NCBI RefSeq assembly: GCF_000210295.1 | Contig: NC_026741.1 | Location: 1,054,001 to 1,118,000 of the forward strand | Source of the DNA: Trypanosoma brucei gambiense DAL972 | Taxonomy: Eukaryota > Euglenozoa > Kinetoplastea > Trypanosomatida > Trypanosomatidae | Reading direction: 5' to 3' | DNA: 64,000 nt | Shown here: one piece after another, positions 8,404 through 18,475 of the stretch | Numbering within the stretch: position 1 is the stretch's first letter | How the letters are laid out: every line of letters starts with the position of its first letter | The notes under the pieces: generated by a model | Told to the model about the DNA's origin: nothing | Databases searched by the model: none | Seen by the model: only the letters and a program-made list of their open reading frames with translations | Made by a program: the position numbers and the translations under genes

Positions 8404-11223
8404 CTAAGCGGCAAAGGAAGGAGTAACAGTTTGTGAAGGAGTCGACAGGGAAAGGACTGCAGCCTCATAAAGAGAGAGAAGTACCATAAACTGATCCACT
8501 CTCAAGCGCTTCGTAGGTTCTAGTTCTAGAAGACCAGCTATCAGTCTCTGCATATGCAGCAGTTCTTGTGAATGTCTCGGAAGCGTGGGCATCACAGCTG
8601 CCCGTTCAGCAGCCTTTACGTAACAGTTTTGTGTGTGGTCCACATCAGACCGGCACTTTGGGTTTTGGCATGGAGGATACAACCGCCGAGAGTACATCAG
8701 TTCGTATAATGTCGCCCCAAGGCTGTAACAATCGGTGGCGCGGCTACACATTTTGTGTTTGAGCGCGCGAAGGTCCATATAATCGTAGGTGCCAATAGCC
8801 CCTTTTACTCTATCACTATTTTTTGGCCCCACTATGCGACAATTACCAAAGTCACTCAGATAAAAAATATATGGGCCGGGAACTGAATCACTCTGTGACC
8901 ATAGTGCTGCCGGCTCCGTGGCCGGTCGACCTGAGGAGCCCAGTTGCGTCCCCGTCCCTAATGTACATTGCGTTTGTTCATATTGCTGTTGGGAATACTC
9001 TTGGGCGCACATACTTTTGCGTCTGTAAAGGATATTACTTGGTTTAACATCAAGATGCAAGATCCCAAATTCGTGCATTGCTTGCAGTACCGTACCAACG
9101 CAAAAGCCAACGTCCCTGACGGCATCTGTGTTATGAGGAAAGTTTTCCAGGTCCCCATCGCACAAATCTGTTACGAGAAATATGGTTGCATCACACCGCG
9201 TCGTATCCTCCGTGGTTATGGTCAAAAACCGGGGTAATCTCACACTTTCACCTTGTTTACCCCCATCCAAACTCCCGTTCACGTCACTGTTTGACCATTT
9301 CTCTCCGTATTCATCTCCCCTTCCATCAGGTAGTATTCGTTGCGCCTGACACAACTGTTCCCCCTGTGGGACAAGTGATCCTTGCCATTTCACGGAGATT
9401 GCGACATCGGGAGGAAGACACTCTTGGCCCTGCACAAAGAAGGCACTATGGAGGGGAAGAACGTATGGTACTCCGTGCTTTCCCAAAAAGCGCATGACGA
9501 CGACTTCGCGCAAAGTAGAAAGTGCATCGCTAACGCTGCCTCGACTCTGCAAACTTAAAGGACACGACTTCACAGCGACAACATCTCCTCTTAACGTACG
9601 GCAACGCCATACGAACCCAAAACTACCCTCGCCAACATATTCAACATCCTTGAACGCACCCCAGAACACTCCTTCTTCAAGACAGTATTTTTTTGAAATG
9701 ACGTGTTCCACTGCCTCATAAAACGATTCACGAGTAAAGGTTGTGTGAAATAACGGACGCAATTCTTCTACAAGACGAGTATCTCTCAAAGTGCTGAATT
9801 CGTGATCCACCGGCGTACTTTCACTCACTGCTTCCGCACTACTGACCTTCATTGTGCTCGACATAACGGGGAAGCTATTCAAATCAACGGGTTTACACCG
9901 TTCAGTAGGAAAAAGGAGATCCAATATACTACCCGTCGGTGAAAATGTTTCTTTCCATTGGGGACATGTTGATGGTTTTGGCTCCGGCGTGTGGTTTTCA
10001 GGGGAAGGCAAATCCTCGGCGAGGCAATCGCGCGGACCTCCTCCATTCGCCGTGGCGGTGACGAGTTGGGCTGCCCCTGTCGCTGGTGTCTCTGCTCTGC
10101 TGCTACTATCACTATCACTGTCATCAACAAGGATGTATTCTCTGCCACCACTACTGGCACATGAGCAATAGCTTTGGCACGTCGCAAAGAGATGATCATC
10201 AGAAAATGCAATGGACGATTGTTGCGTGGAAGGTAGAGGCGGTAGTGGTGACGCCGTATTTGCTGCAGCTCCTCGAAGGGTGACTTTTGTGGTGTGGTCT
10301 TCATCAGACGATGCATAGCTATCATCACAAATAGTGTAGTTGCTTGTAGATGAACTTCCTCCGCGCGGACCCGTTCCATGGGCACGTAGAGGTTCTTTGC
10401 GCTCGCGAGGCGTTTGGTCAAGCACCCCTGAAGCGGCATACCAACACTGGTTTTCTCGAAGCTGTTCACCGCGGGTGAATGATGGTGCATTATGCTCTCC
10501 CCTGGCAGTAGACCAAGTGCCGTGCGATTCCTCTGACCTCCCCGGAAAATATGACGTCGTACATAGCGCATCCTCAGCATCGTCGACGTCTTCGAAGGAA
10601 ATACAATGCCCTTTCGAGGGCTTGGTGAGTCTTGTCGTTGTTATATGCCGGACAGGGGCAGCTAAATGGCGGTCGACTGTGGTGGAAGTGGCACTACCCA
10701 CATCCTTCACCCAGCCCATTTTGCCATATGCAGGACTAATCCCAGTGTTGGCGACTAAAGCGTTACTGCAACCAAAACTACCGCTACTCCCCTCTTCCTC
10801 ACGTGCTGAGAGGCGCTCTGCCACATACGCGATGGGGCGGGGTGAAGTATTAGAGTTTTGAGCAGTACCCCTGCAATCTCTGAACCGGTGATGTGAGGTC
10901 ATCATAGCACCCCAGCCGTCCACACATGACCCCATGCGATGAGGCATGAACCTCGATACTGAAGGAGTTCCGGCCCCAATTACTGATGGCCGCACATTAT
11001 GGGAGGATGCAACACCGCTTCCACCTGCTGCAGCTCCTACTGATATTGCTATTTCTGGATTTGACAGAAGCGACTCCCTACCCGACACCTCATTCGGTAC
11101 GGCTTCATTGTCGTCACTGCAACTGATACTCCAGCTGCGTTCACGATTCCGTTTGGTTTGACGTAATCCCATCGAGGAGTTCGCTGTTGAGGTACCCCCC
11201 TGTGGTCGTCTGATTTCACTCAT
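8404..11223 (-). CDS. Divergent Ser/Thr protein kinase (939 aa), possibly WEE-like
   Basis: The C-terminal 420 residues are a kinase domain. Visible are the glycine loop GEGSFG (531-536), the VAVK lysine (K552), a helix-C glutamate in LREVV (E573), the catalytic loop HLDVKPSN (723-730) and DFG (791-793). All catalytic residues are present, so it should be active. Two insertions interrupt it, roughly 600-675 and 735-785. The usual APE of the P+1 loop is replaced by a segment around GTYDYMDLRAL (811-821). The first 500 residues are Ser/Thr-rich with acidic clusters and no domain that I recognise. The HLDVKPSNILY catalytic loop is reminiscent of the WEE1 family, but the match is not decisive. 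The ATG is the first codon of the frame, 95 bases after a predicted acceptor. Substrate and location cannot be read from the sequence. Confidence 0.93.
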   Translation of the reverse strand: MSEIRRPQGGTSTANSSMGLRQTKRNRERSWSISCSDDNEAVPNEVSGRESLLSNPEIAISVGAAAGGSGVASSHNVRPSVIGAGTPSVSRFMPHRMGSCVDGWGAMMTSHHRFRDCRGTAQNSNTSPRPIAYVAERLSAREEEGSSGSFGCSNALVANTGISPAYGKMGWVKDVGSATSTTVDRHLAAPVRHITTTRLTKPSKGHCISFEDVDDAEDALCTTSYFPGRSEESHGTWSTARGEHNAPSFTRGEQLRENQCWYAASGVLDQTPRERKEPLRAHGTGPRGGSSSTSNYTICDDSYASSDEDHTTKVTLRGAAANTASPLPPLPSTQQSSIAFSDDHLFATCQSYCSCASSGGREYILVDDSDSDSSSRAETPATGAAQLVTATANGGGPRDCLAEDLPSPENHTPEPKPSTCPQWKETFSPTGSILDLLFPTERCKPVDLNSFPVMSSTMKVSSAEAVSESTPVDHEFSTLRDTRLVEELRPLFHTTFTRESFYEAVEHVISKKYCLEEGVFWGAFKDVEYVGEGSFGFVWRCRTLRGDVVAVKSCPLSLQSRGSVSDALSTLREVVVMRFLGKHGVPYVLPLHSAFFVQGQECLPPDVAISVKWQGSLVPQGEQLCQAQRILPDGRGDEYGEKWSNSDVNGSLDGGKQGESVRLPRFLTITTEDTTRCDATIFLVTDLCDGDLENFPHNTDAVRDVGFCVGTVLQAMHEFGILHLDVKPSNILYRRKSMCAQEYSQQQYEQTQCTLGTGTQLGSSGRPATEPAALWSQSDSVPGPYIFYLSDFGNCRIVGPKNSDRVKGAIGTYDYMDLRALKHKMCSRATDCYSLGATLYELMYSRRLYPPCQNPKCRSDVDHTQNCYVKAAERAAVMPTLPRHSQELLHMQRLIAGLLELEPTKRLRVDQFMVLLSLYEAAVLSLSTPSQTVTPSFAA

Positions 11224-11863
11224 TATCCTACAAATACCGCCCTTGACTTATTAATAGTTGGTTACCTCCTCCTTACTTTCACTTTTCCACTGAGGCTCCT
11301 TACCCACAGGTGATGAAACTTATAATTAGGGTAAGGAAGAACATGGGATAGCGGCAACAACATTAAAAATGTTGCGAAAGTAAAAAAAAAAAAGGACGGT
11401 GCGCAGTGGATGGCTCTCCGCTTACATGAGTGCGCCCACGGGCAACGGAACCAAGGAAAGAACTCTACTAAAAAAAAAAACAGCCTGTAAACAGGGCAGT
11501 GAAAGTCCTCATAACTCTACACACACCCACCCACAAACCAATAAACTCGAAGCACCGCAACTGCAATGGAACAATATGGAAAAAACAAACAAATGTGGAA
11601 GGAGAATTCGAGTGGCAAGGGCAACAGCGAAGGCACCGCACAAGCGGGTATGTGGATGTACGCACCTCTCTCTCTCTTTCTCTACCATGCAACAAAACAA
11701 AGTGATTTAGATGAGAACGTGCCAGACATTGTGAAGTTATGGAAACAACAGCGGGAAGAAGCGTGGGAGCTCGCATGTATGGTTTAAAAAAAAAAAAGCT
11801 CCTGGGAGAATACATATCCACATCTGTGGTTGCCTCCGTGTAAAACCCCAAATAGACCTTGGC
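11224..11863. other. Intergenic region, deaminase-like gene to kinase
   Basis: It holds the 3' UTR of the deaminase-like gene, several A10-12 runs (11382-11394, 11469-11479, 11786-11797), and the kinase acceptor. No gene seen. Confidence 0.5.
11319..11320 (-). promoter_or_regulatory. Predicted trans-splice acceptor, protein kinase gene
   Basis: A T12 run complementary to 11382-11394, followed by a second pyrimidine tract complementary to 11331-11342, leads to the first AG here after more than 70 AG-free bases. The leader would be 95 bases. Confidence 0.5.
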
Positions 11864-13717
11864 TTACGTGGAGGATCCCCAAGTAGCATCAAATGTCTCG
11901 AGTAGCCGCTCCAGCTCCATGCAGCTCAAATCCGCACACACGGCACCACTAAGTTTCTGCAATTGACTTTCCACGTGTAATAAATGATGGCAGCCACCGC
12001 AGGAGCAGCAGCTACAAGCCTCAAGTTGGCGCTCAGTCTCGTCGTTCGGTGCGCCATGGCGTTGCTTTACGTAATACAACAATTCAAGAGGCAACGTAAA
12101 AGCATGGGGAACGGTGAGTCGTTGAAGAGCCCACAAGGCTCTAACTGAAAGTGCCGCATCATCACAATCTTCTCTCATAGTCGAGTGATGGAGAAGGAGT
12201 TGCAATTCCTCTGTCAGCGAAGTCTCAAATACCCCGCGGTCGTCGGTGTTAAAGGAGATATTAGCCATAGTCGTCTTATACCCTTCTTCATTGTCGGAGG
12301 TTTCCTCCCAGAACATCAAACGACGCTTCACCCGGCACCTCATGGCTTCAGCAAGCTGCACACCGTCCACTAAAATATCGATAAGTCGTGGCGTATTTTC
12401 CCTTACGTCCTCAACATTACGTCCCCACTCTTGTTGCTGGGCGGACATTATTTGTGTCAAATGATGTTTCTCCACGGAAGAATACCCACCAGTGAGAAGA
12501 TTACTTGACAGGCACAACTCGATAGGATCATACCGCGCTGTTATAGTCTTGAGGTTCGCAGGATCTGTGAACACGAGGTGGCCCCAGCGATCGGGGGCAA
12601 ATCCAACTATTTCGGTGAGTTCTGCCGTATCCGGCTTCTCACCGGCGTGAATCGTAATCCCAAGTGGCGAACGGTTGGTAACAACCCCGTCATCCCCGTC
12701 CCGACCCCGTCGAACTTCGCTCAGTGCGGGAACGAATTCAGTAAAAGAGTTTTTGCCGCAATAACCGGAGAAATCCATGCCAGTCACCCAACATGTTCGT
12801 CTAATCACATCCCACAACCGCGACTCCACGTCTGATATGGCTGAACCGTCCACTACGCCGGAAGTGCGGCATTCCGCGCACATTTGCCGTTCGCTTTCGA
12901 AGAAGTTTTCCAGCTGCTCGTGTTGCAGCTTCTTGGCAAGAAGCGCTACCTCCATCGCCACTTCACCACCATGGCTTCGGTTTAGAGACACGAGAAGTCG
13001 AACATGCATTCGGTGCTGGAGATGATAGCGGAGTTTGCCCCACCACTTCAATCCCATATCCTCACTGGAAGTGCCTCCATCAAAAAATGACGGGTATAAC
13101 CGCTGGAACTCGGCCCACCACTCAGTGGTTGGTGATTCACTTATAGGAAGGAGGTTTCCAGTGTCAAATGCCACCAACCCGCCATTTAAAATGTGCTGAA
13201 CGGTAGAAGTAACCGCCTCCAGATATGCTTCTTTACTGACGCACTCCGAGTTTACGGAAGCCACTGAGGCGGCAGCAGTTTTATAAAGCTTCTCCCGCAG
13301 CGATGTCCGTATCTCAAGAAGAACAATATTTTCTGCTGCAGAGTGCAGAAGCAAATCCTGCACAGCCATCCGCGTGAATGCGAGGTTGTTTACCACCTTA
13401 TATATATTATCAAACACAGTAAAGCAGTACTTCATTCGTTCGCTCGGTGAATCCAGTTGTTTGAGTCCTCCTTCTCCGCTCTTAAAATTTCGCGGATGTA
13501 GCTCTGCATCAACATCCTCTGGAGAAGTTGCATCTTCCTCGCGTTTTCCCTGCGCCGCACGTTGTAATTCTTCCATGTGAGAAAGCAGTGGAGTGCTGAT
13601 ACTCCCGTTGAGGTGGCAATGCAAGTCAACTTTTGGAATGGCAGAAGCATCAATTTCATCACAACTACCAACCCTCTGCGCCCAAGCACGTGCAAAGTCA
13701 TATAACCGCCCCTCCAT
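11864..13717 (-). CDS. Adenosine deaminase-like (ADAL/N6-methyl-AMP deaminase type) protein (617 aa)
   Basis: Signature motifs of the adenosine/AMP deaminase superfamily appear in order: metal-binding DLHCHLNGS (HxH at residues 33 and 35), HAGE (357-360), a DRWGH segment (376-380), LSSNLL near 404, and NTDDRGVF (490-497), which carries the second metal-binding Asp pair. The reaction is hydrolytic removal of the 6-amino group from a purine nucleoside or nucleotide with zinc. HCHLNGS and NTDDRGVF resemble the ADAL subgroup, known elsewhere to act on N6-modified AMP. The protein is nearly twice the usual 350 residues, because of insertions between strands and about 95 extra residues at the C-terminus with a Cys-rich CSCCSCGGC patch. 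The frame is open to a GTG at 13789, but the ATG at 13717 is preferred. All catalytic motifs are intact. Confidence 0.9.
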   Translation of the reverse strand: MEGRLYDFARAWAQRVGSCDEIDASAIPKVDLHCHLNGSISTPLLSHMEELQRAAQGKREEDATSPEDVDAELHPRNFKSGEGGLKQLDSPSERMKYCFTVFDNIYKVVNNLAFTRMAVQDLLLHSAAENIVLLEIRTSLREKLYKTAAASVASVNSECVSKEAYLEAVTSTVQHILNGGLVAFDTGNLLPISESPTTEWWAEFQRLYPSFFDGGTSSEDMGLKWWGKLRYHLQHRMHVRLLVSLNRSHGGEVAMEVALLAKKLQHEQLENFFESERQMCAECRTSGVVDGSAISDVESRLWDVIRRTCWVTGMDFSGYCGKNSFTEFVPALSEVRRGRDGDDGVVTNRSPLGITIHAGEKPDTAELTEIVGFAPDRWGHLVFTDPANLKTITARYDPIELCLSSNLLTGGYSSVEKHHLTQIMSAQQQEWGRNVEDVRENTPRLIDILVDGVQLAEAMRCRVKRRLMFWEETSDNEEGYKTTMANISFNTDDRGVFETSLTEELQLLLHHSTMREDCDDAALSVRALWALQRLTVPHAFTLPLELLYYVKQRHGAPNDETERQLEACSCCSCGGCHHLLHVESQLQKLSGAVCADLSCMELERLLETFDATWGSST

Positions 13718-14730
13718 TCCGATTTCGGTGCGTCCCAAGAAATTGGCCTCTCTGTTGAGCCGTTTATTCCAAATGGTGTGAACTAACACGGTTGTATTTG
13801 GTCAAACAGTTTAATAATAAATGTTCCCTCCTTCGATCACCTTCACCTTCAATGCTCACTGGTTGTGCGATATCAAATGATCCACTTTTCGCCAATGTTT
13901 ATGTGTAGGACCCCTCTGCGTACACCTGTTCCGCCACTGCAGGAAGAGGAACAATCCTTAAAAAAAAAAAAGCAACAAATCGCTCACGCGATACCACGCC
14001 TCAGTTTTTAAGAGATGTTGGAAGCGGGACAAAGACAAAACACGGGAAAGAAGGGCGGATGTTTGGGTAAGCACTAACGCGAGGTACGGCAGTGTACGGC
14101 CGGCAAATTCAGAAGGGAAGTGATCGCATATCAACTGTAACAAAACCTGGTGGTAGCACTTCTTTTAGAAATAGCACAGTCCACCACGAAGAATGTTAAA
14201 AGAAAGAAGTGTTAGTGATAAGCGATGGGCAGTCAGTCGAACCAAAGCTGAAGCAGAACCGATGGAAGGAGGACCTGAGGAGACAACATTAACAATACCA
14301 CCGACTACCCCCATCCCCCCACAACATCGGGGTAACTTTTAATATGTGCACGACGGCAAAAAAAAGGGGGGGAAATTGTGAACATTGAGACAAAACCTAT
14401 GTGCCACCAACGCTTAAACCCCACTCTTTCCCTTCATTTCATTTCCGCTCCATCCACCTTCCACAGAAAACGCCTCGTTCAGTAATCTCAGACCCCCTCC
14501 TTCTTCTTCCTCCTCTCCCTCTCCATATTCTTTCTTACCCACCCTTCTTTCTCCCCATCCATGTTTCGTTGTATCACCTTCTTCTCTTTCACACGCATTC
14601 ATATTTCAATACCATCGCTCCTTTTCCTCTCCATCCCCATCCCTCTCACCTCCAACCTCGCGCCCTTTTCTCCTCTTTTTTTCTTTTTGTTGTTTGCTTG
14701 TTTTCCAACTCCCATCACATTCATCGTTGT
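13718..14730. other. Intergenic region, NTF2 to deaminase-like gene
   Basis: About 1 kb with an A12 run near 13960-13972 and a long C/T-rich stretch at 14400-14700 on the plus strand, which is purine-rich on the transcribed strand next to the NTF2 stop. No gene seen; an open frame on the plus strand here is only the C/T bias. Confidence 0.5.
13937..13938 (-). promoter_or_regulatory. Predicted trans-splice acceptor, deaminase-like gene
   Basis: The minus strand reads a T12 tract, AAG at 13956-13957, then a second tract TTCCTCTTCCTGCAG ending here. Either AG may be used. This one gives a 219-base leader to the ATG at 13717. Confidence 0.45.
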
Positions 14731-15105
14731 TTAGTGGCCACCGCCGCCAACTATACGAAAGATTTGGTTCGAGATGTACCACTGACTTCCTTCCTGGGCC
14801 AAATGAAAAACATCATTGAACTTCAGAGGATGGCTCTCACCCTTCAGCAGTACTTCACCATTCACCACGACAAGGACACCACCGCTGAGTGATGGGTGAC
14901 AATCGATATCTTCTGTCTTAAAAAGTGCTTCATCAAAGCTTAGGTTGGCGAAACGGGCCATAATATTCTCACCCCCTTGGATTTGCTCACCAACCCAAGT
15001 CATGAGGGAAGTTGGGCGATACACACCAGCAAGTTGCGTGCGGTTCTTTGAGAAGAACTCGTAGTACTGACGGATGAATCCCGTTCCAATCTCTTGAAAG
15101 GACAT
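14731..15105 (-). CDS. NTF2: Nuclear transport factor 2 (NTF2) (124 aa)
   Basis: The length and whole sequence fit the NTF2 family, a homodimeric cone-shaped fold that returns RanGDP to the nucleus. It starts with IGTGFIRQYYEFFS, like the family's first helices, and has the HPSLSGGVLVVVNGEV strand pair and the C-terminal ISNQIFRI strand. The final residues VGGGGH are a short extra tail. The start is the only sensible ATG, 129 bases after a predicted acceptor. A relative that serves as an mRNA-export partner shares the fold, so a role in mRNA export rather than Ran import cannot be excluded from sequence alone. Confidence 0.88.
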   Translation of the reverse strand: MSFQEIGTGFIRQYYEFFSKNRTQLAGVYRPTSLMTWVGEQIQGGENIMARFANLSFDEALFKTEDIDCHPSLSGGVLVVVNGEVLLKGESHPLKFNDVFHLAQEGSQWYISNQIFRIVGGGGH

Positions 15106-15234
15106 TGTTTGTTGTCTATTTCAGTCTGTGATTTACACCACTCTTAATGTTTGACTTCTTATTGGTCTTTTTTCCTTTTCAAAAAAAAAAACCTCGCTTC
15201 AATTAATTCTTCTTTTGTGTTGTTTTTAGCCTGC

Positions 15235-15236
15235 CT
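15235..15236 (-). promoter_or_regulatory. Predicted trans-splice acceptor, NTF2 gene
   Basis: The complement of the purine run 15280-15305 is the pyrimidine tract. No other AG lies between it and this site. Leader 129 bases. Confidence 0.45.
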
Positions 15237-15360
15237 GGAGGTAATAGCAACGGCAGCAAATGTTTAAAATTGGCGTGGGCAGAAGAAGGGAGAAGAAGCA
15301 ACAACACTTACGCACTGTAGGCTCACTAAAGATAACCATCACAACAACAAAAATGACTCT

Positions 15361-15397
15361 CCCTCTCTCTCTCTTTATTTATTTATTTATTTATTTT
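15361..15397. repeat. CT and TTTA microsatellites
   Basis: A (CT)n run passes directly into five to six TTTA units. It lies in the intergenic region between the Nop16-like gene and NTF2. Confidence 0.8.
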
Positions 15398-15852
15398 TGC
15401 CTCCTTTTCCTTTAGCATATAGAACCCCCTCCCCTCACTATGCAGAGGTCATTACAGTTATCCCACCATACAAATTTAATCGAATAATAGACACACACAG
15501 TAATCATGTGCACAGCACCCACCTGCGGTACAACAACTCATTCCACCAAATCGATCCTGCAACGTTTTCTCATCCTTCAATTCTCTCATTGCCTCTTTCT
15601 TTGATTTTACTGCTTGCTAGCGCTCACAACATAAGGACAAGAGCAGCGCTTTTGGATTAACCGTGCATCCCCACTCGTCACGGTTTGTTACCAACGAACA
15701 TGGAACTATAAATAACCTCAACCACCGTCTCACACCGAAAAATAAAAAACGGCAACGCGAGCACCTGAAGCTCTATCGGCCATTCTTACTTTTGTATTTG
15801 TGTGGGTTTATGTATGAAAAAGAGGAATGAAATAATGTCTGCTTGTCACCAC

Positions 15853-16428
15853 TCATTCCTTTCTGTGCCGGTTCTTTGGGTTTGCGTACTCTTCTATTGA
15901 TAACCAACCATTTGCTTCTGCTTCAGCAAATGCCTCCGGGAATGCAGCCTTTTCCCAACGGAGGTAATTCACTACTTGGCGTTGCAGTTGCCGTGGATTT
16001 AATTGATAGGGATTTAACTTTCTGTCCAATGACATGGCCTTGAAATCCGTTTGGTGCTTGCGTATGAGGTTTGCCATCGTGACGGCCTCTTCTTCGCTGA
16101 TACGCCTGACCTGTAGTGTCCCTTTACGTTGCTGTCGCAGTTCCTCCAATTCATTTTCCTCTTCGAGCCGCCGTGTGGGTTGCGACGGTTCATCCACTAT
16201 TTTTTTTGGTGTAATGCTCGGATCTTTTGCGAGTCCGAGACTCTTAAAGTTGCTGGAGGCGGTGCTGAAGCGCTTAAAATACTTTTTGGTGAAGTAATTG
16301 TTAGATCCGGCCTTATCAATTTGGTGAAGATGGGCGAAGCGGCGCTTGAGATATTTCTTTCGTCCACTGCGCGTGATCGGAATATTTTTCTTCGCCTTCC
16401 CTTTAGGTGTCACCCTAATTCGCCCCAT
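15853..16428 (-). CDS. NOP16: Nop16-like nucleolar ribosome-biogenesis protein (191 aa)
   Basis: The C-terminal block at residues 128-155 (DFKAMSLDRKLNPYQLNP) matches the Nop16 signature, in which a DxKxN core is followed by a helix that contacts pre-60S rRNA. The N-terminus is strongly basic, with KAKKN and RSGRKKYLKRR, as expected for a nucleolar protein. Length is close to family members, which run from about 180 to 230 residues. Nop16 acts in early 60S subunit assembly in other eukaryotes. The window also encodes another likely nucleolar protein at 61899-63185, but they are far apart. The ATG is 152 bases after a predicted acceptor. Confidence 0.8.
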   Translation of the reverse strand: MGRIRVTPKGKAKKNIPITRSGRKKYLKRRFAHLHQIDKAGSNNYFTKKYFKRFSTASSNFKSLGLAKDPSITPKKIVDEPSQPTRRLEEENELEELRQQRKGTLQVRRISEEEAVTMANLIRKHQTDFKAMSLDRKLNPYQLNPRQLQRQVVNYLRWEKAAFPEAFAEAEANGWLSIEEYANPKNRHRKE

Positions 16429-16580
16429 GCTTCCTTCTTTCCCCGAATAATAATAATAATTACTACAACAACGATTGCTGATGTCTCTGCGTTTGTCACT
16501 TTTCTTTTTGTTTTGCCGTGTGGGTTTAACTCACTTGCACCCTTCTCCCGTGTGGCAGATTAGCCGCTATTCCTTTCCCC

Positions 16581-16582
16581 CT
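16581..16582 (-). promoter_or_regulatory. Predicted trans-splice acceptor, Nop16-like gene
   Basis: The complement of purine runs 16635-16682 gives a long pyrimidine tract. There is no AG for about 100 bases until this site. Leader 152 bases. Confidence 0.5.
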
Positions 16583-16737
16583 TTTAATTATGCACAATAG
16601 CACATGCATAATGGGGACGAAGTGAAGTAAAAGATTATGAAAAGAAAAAAATTTTAAAGGGAGGAGTTTAAAAAAAAAAAGATGTGAAATAAATGCAATG
16701 TGTGTAGTTTGTTATACACCATAACTTATTCAAAGCT

Positions 16738-16783
16738 ACCGCCATGCGGTTTCCCGCCATCATTTGACGGGCTTTTTTTTTTT
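16738..16783 (+). other. Two GC-rich hairpins followed by T11
   Basis: ACCGC-CAT-GCGGT (16738-16750) is a perfect stem. Right after it, CCCG (16753-16756) pairs with CGGG (16768-16771). An 11-base T run follows at 16773-16783 on the plus strand. In an AT-rich spacer this stands out. It resembles a hairpin plus T-run end signal on the plus strand, against the direction of all genes here. Whether any RNA ends here is unknown. Confidence 0.35.
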
Positions 16784-17190
16784 GAGCCGCCGATTATTCG
16801 ATGTTAGTTAAACTTTCTTTTTTAAAAAAAAAAATCTGTGTTCAAACGCACCTTCAACATCCCTGCACTCTGTGTTTTCTCCCGCTTTCTCATAACAACC
16901 ACTAGTGGACCCACTGAAGAAAAACAAAATAAAATAAGAAAAAGGAAAAGAACAACAACAACAACAATAATAATAATAAAACATAATTTCCCCCCTTAAA
17001 AGTAGTGTGTCGCCAACACTAATAATTGAGGTAACCGTATCTATCACATAGATAATGTTACTGCAATATGAGAAGGCCAAAAAAAGAAAAGAAAGAAAGA
17101 AAGAAAAAAGTGTCGAGAACAGCAATTCAATGCAATGCAAAGTAGTCGATCGTGTAGCACGCGGCAGCTGAGTGACGAAAGACAAGGTGT

Positions 17191-17211
17191 AATAATAATA
17201 ATAATAATAAT
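17191..17211. repeat. AAT trinucleotide microsatellite
   Basis: Seven AAT units in the gene-free region upstream of the Nop16-like gene. A shorter AAT run lies at about 16967-16978. Confidence 0.85.
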
Positions 17212-18269
17212 GACAAATGAAATATTTCATAAAATGAAAAAGAAAAGAAAACAACAACAACAAAAACAAAAACAAAAAGGATCACTGAAGAGACGAGCAG
17301 GCGCTTTCACATGCTTTCACAATTGCATGAAAATATTAATACAAAAACAAAACAAACAAATAAATATATACTGAAGACTTCTTTCAGTATACGTAATCAC
17401 ATGACATAAACCAATTAACAACGAGTACCTGAAAACAAGAAAAAGAAAAAAAGAAAAAAGAAAAACGAAAGCTGTAAAAGTGTGCAGCAAAGTAAAGAAT
17501 TTATTCTATACTTTTCTTCTCTTTTGGAAAATATATAAGAGGAAGGAAAAGAGAGTCGGGGAGAGGGGAAGTGAATTAAAAGAAGTGGCAACGAAACAAA
17601 CAAAAAAAAAAACAGCAACACAGTATACCCACTGTGAAGGTGAAATATGTTACAAAACAATAATAATGACAACAACAGGCTGCGAGTGAGTTCCCCTCCA
17701 TCATCGTAAAAAAAAAAATGAATAATTTCATGCAGCAGAATTCAACCCAAAACATATTTGTTTTCTTCTTATTTTGGATTTCCCCCTCCAGTTTCTTTCA
17801 TATTTCCATGTTCCCCTTGTTGGTAAAACTCTGCACATGTTCATTATTTTGTTTTGTGTCATTGCTCGGAAAAAAAACGCAAATAAGTCAAATAATCCCC
17901 TATCTCCTGGAAAAAAAAAGAAAACGGAACTTCAAGATGAGAAATAAAAGAAACGGTGGGGTAAAACGGAATGGAAGCCACTAAAACCCTCCCCATTTTT
18001 TTATCATCGCAGCCAATAGAGCAAACAGACAAAAGAAAACATGGAAGGAAACGAGACATAAAAAAAACAAAAAAACAAAAAAATAGCTTCAATATTCATT
18101 TGCGCATGCAAACAATACAGGCGCCGCAAGTCTTTCTTCACGTGGTCTCTTCTTCCCTTCCTTTTTATTTTATTTTTATTTTTTTTTTTTGCAATATAAA
18201 TTCTCTTCCCCTCTTCCTCCTATCAATGTACCCAAAGCAAACAAACACACAAATAAACAAACACGTATA

Positions 18270-18433
18270 TGGCATCAATAATATATATATATATATTCAT
18301 GTACACTGACACATATTTATATATGTGGATACAGATATATGCATGTATATATAAATATGTATATGTATATTCATGTGCTTGCGTGTATTTTTTTTTAAAT
18401 AAAAAAACATATTTATACCCCTTCATCTTTTAA

Positions 18434-18464
<31 letters not shown>

Positions 18465-18475
18465 TGATCTGACCC
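18270..18475. repeat. TA-rich microsatellite block
   Basis: Two pure (AT)n tracts (18281-18296 and 18433-18456) flank irregular TATGTA sequence, with a T9 to A-rich palindrome at about 18389-18408. Confidence 0.8.

Larger units (their letters stand above)
15106..15852. other. Intergenic region, Nop16-like gene to NTF2
   Basis: It contains the NTF2 acceptor, an A11 run at about 15181-15191, and adjoining CT and TTTA microsatellites at 15361-15397. No gene seen. Confidence 0.5.

Noticed and set aside
14401..14892. Plus-strand frame of 163 codons beside NTF2
   Set aside because: Pro/Leu/Ser/His-rich translation of a C/T-rich spacer, and it overlaps NTF2 on the opposite strand.
16808..17275. 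155-codon minus-strand frame in the gene-free region
   Set aside because: Poly-Phe/Tyr/Cys product from A-rich sequence on the other strand; not protein-like.
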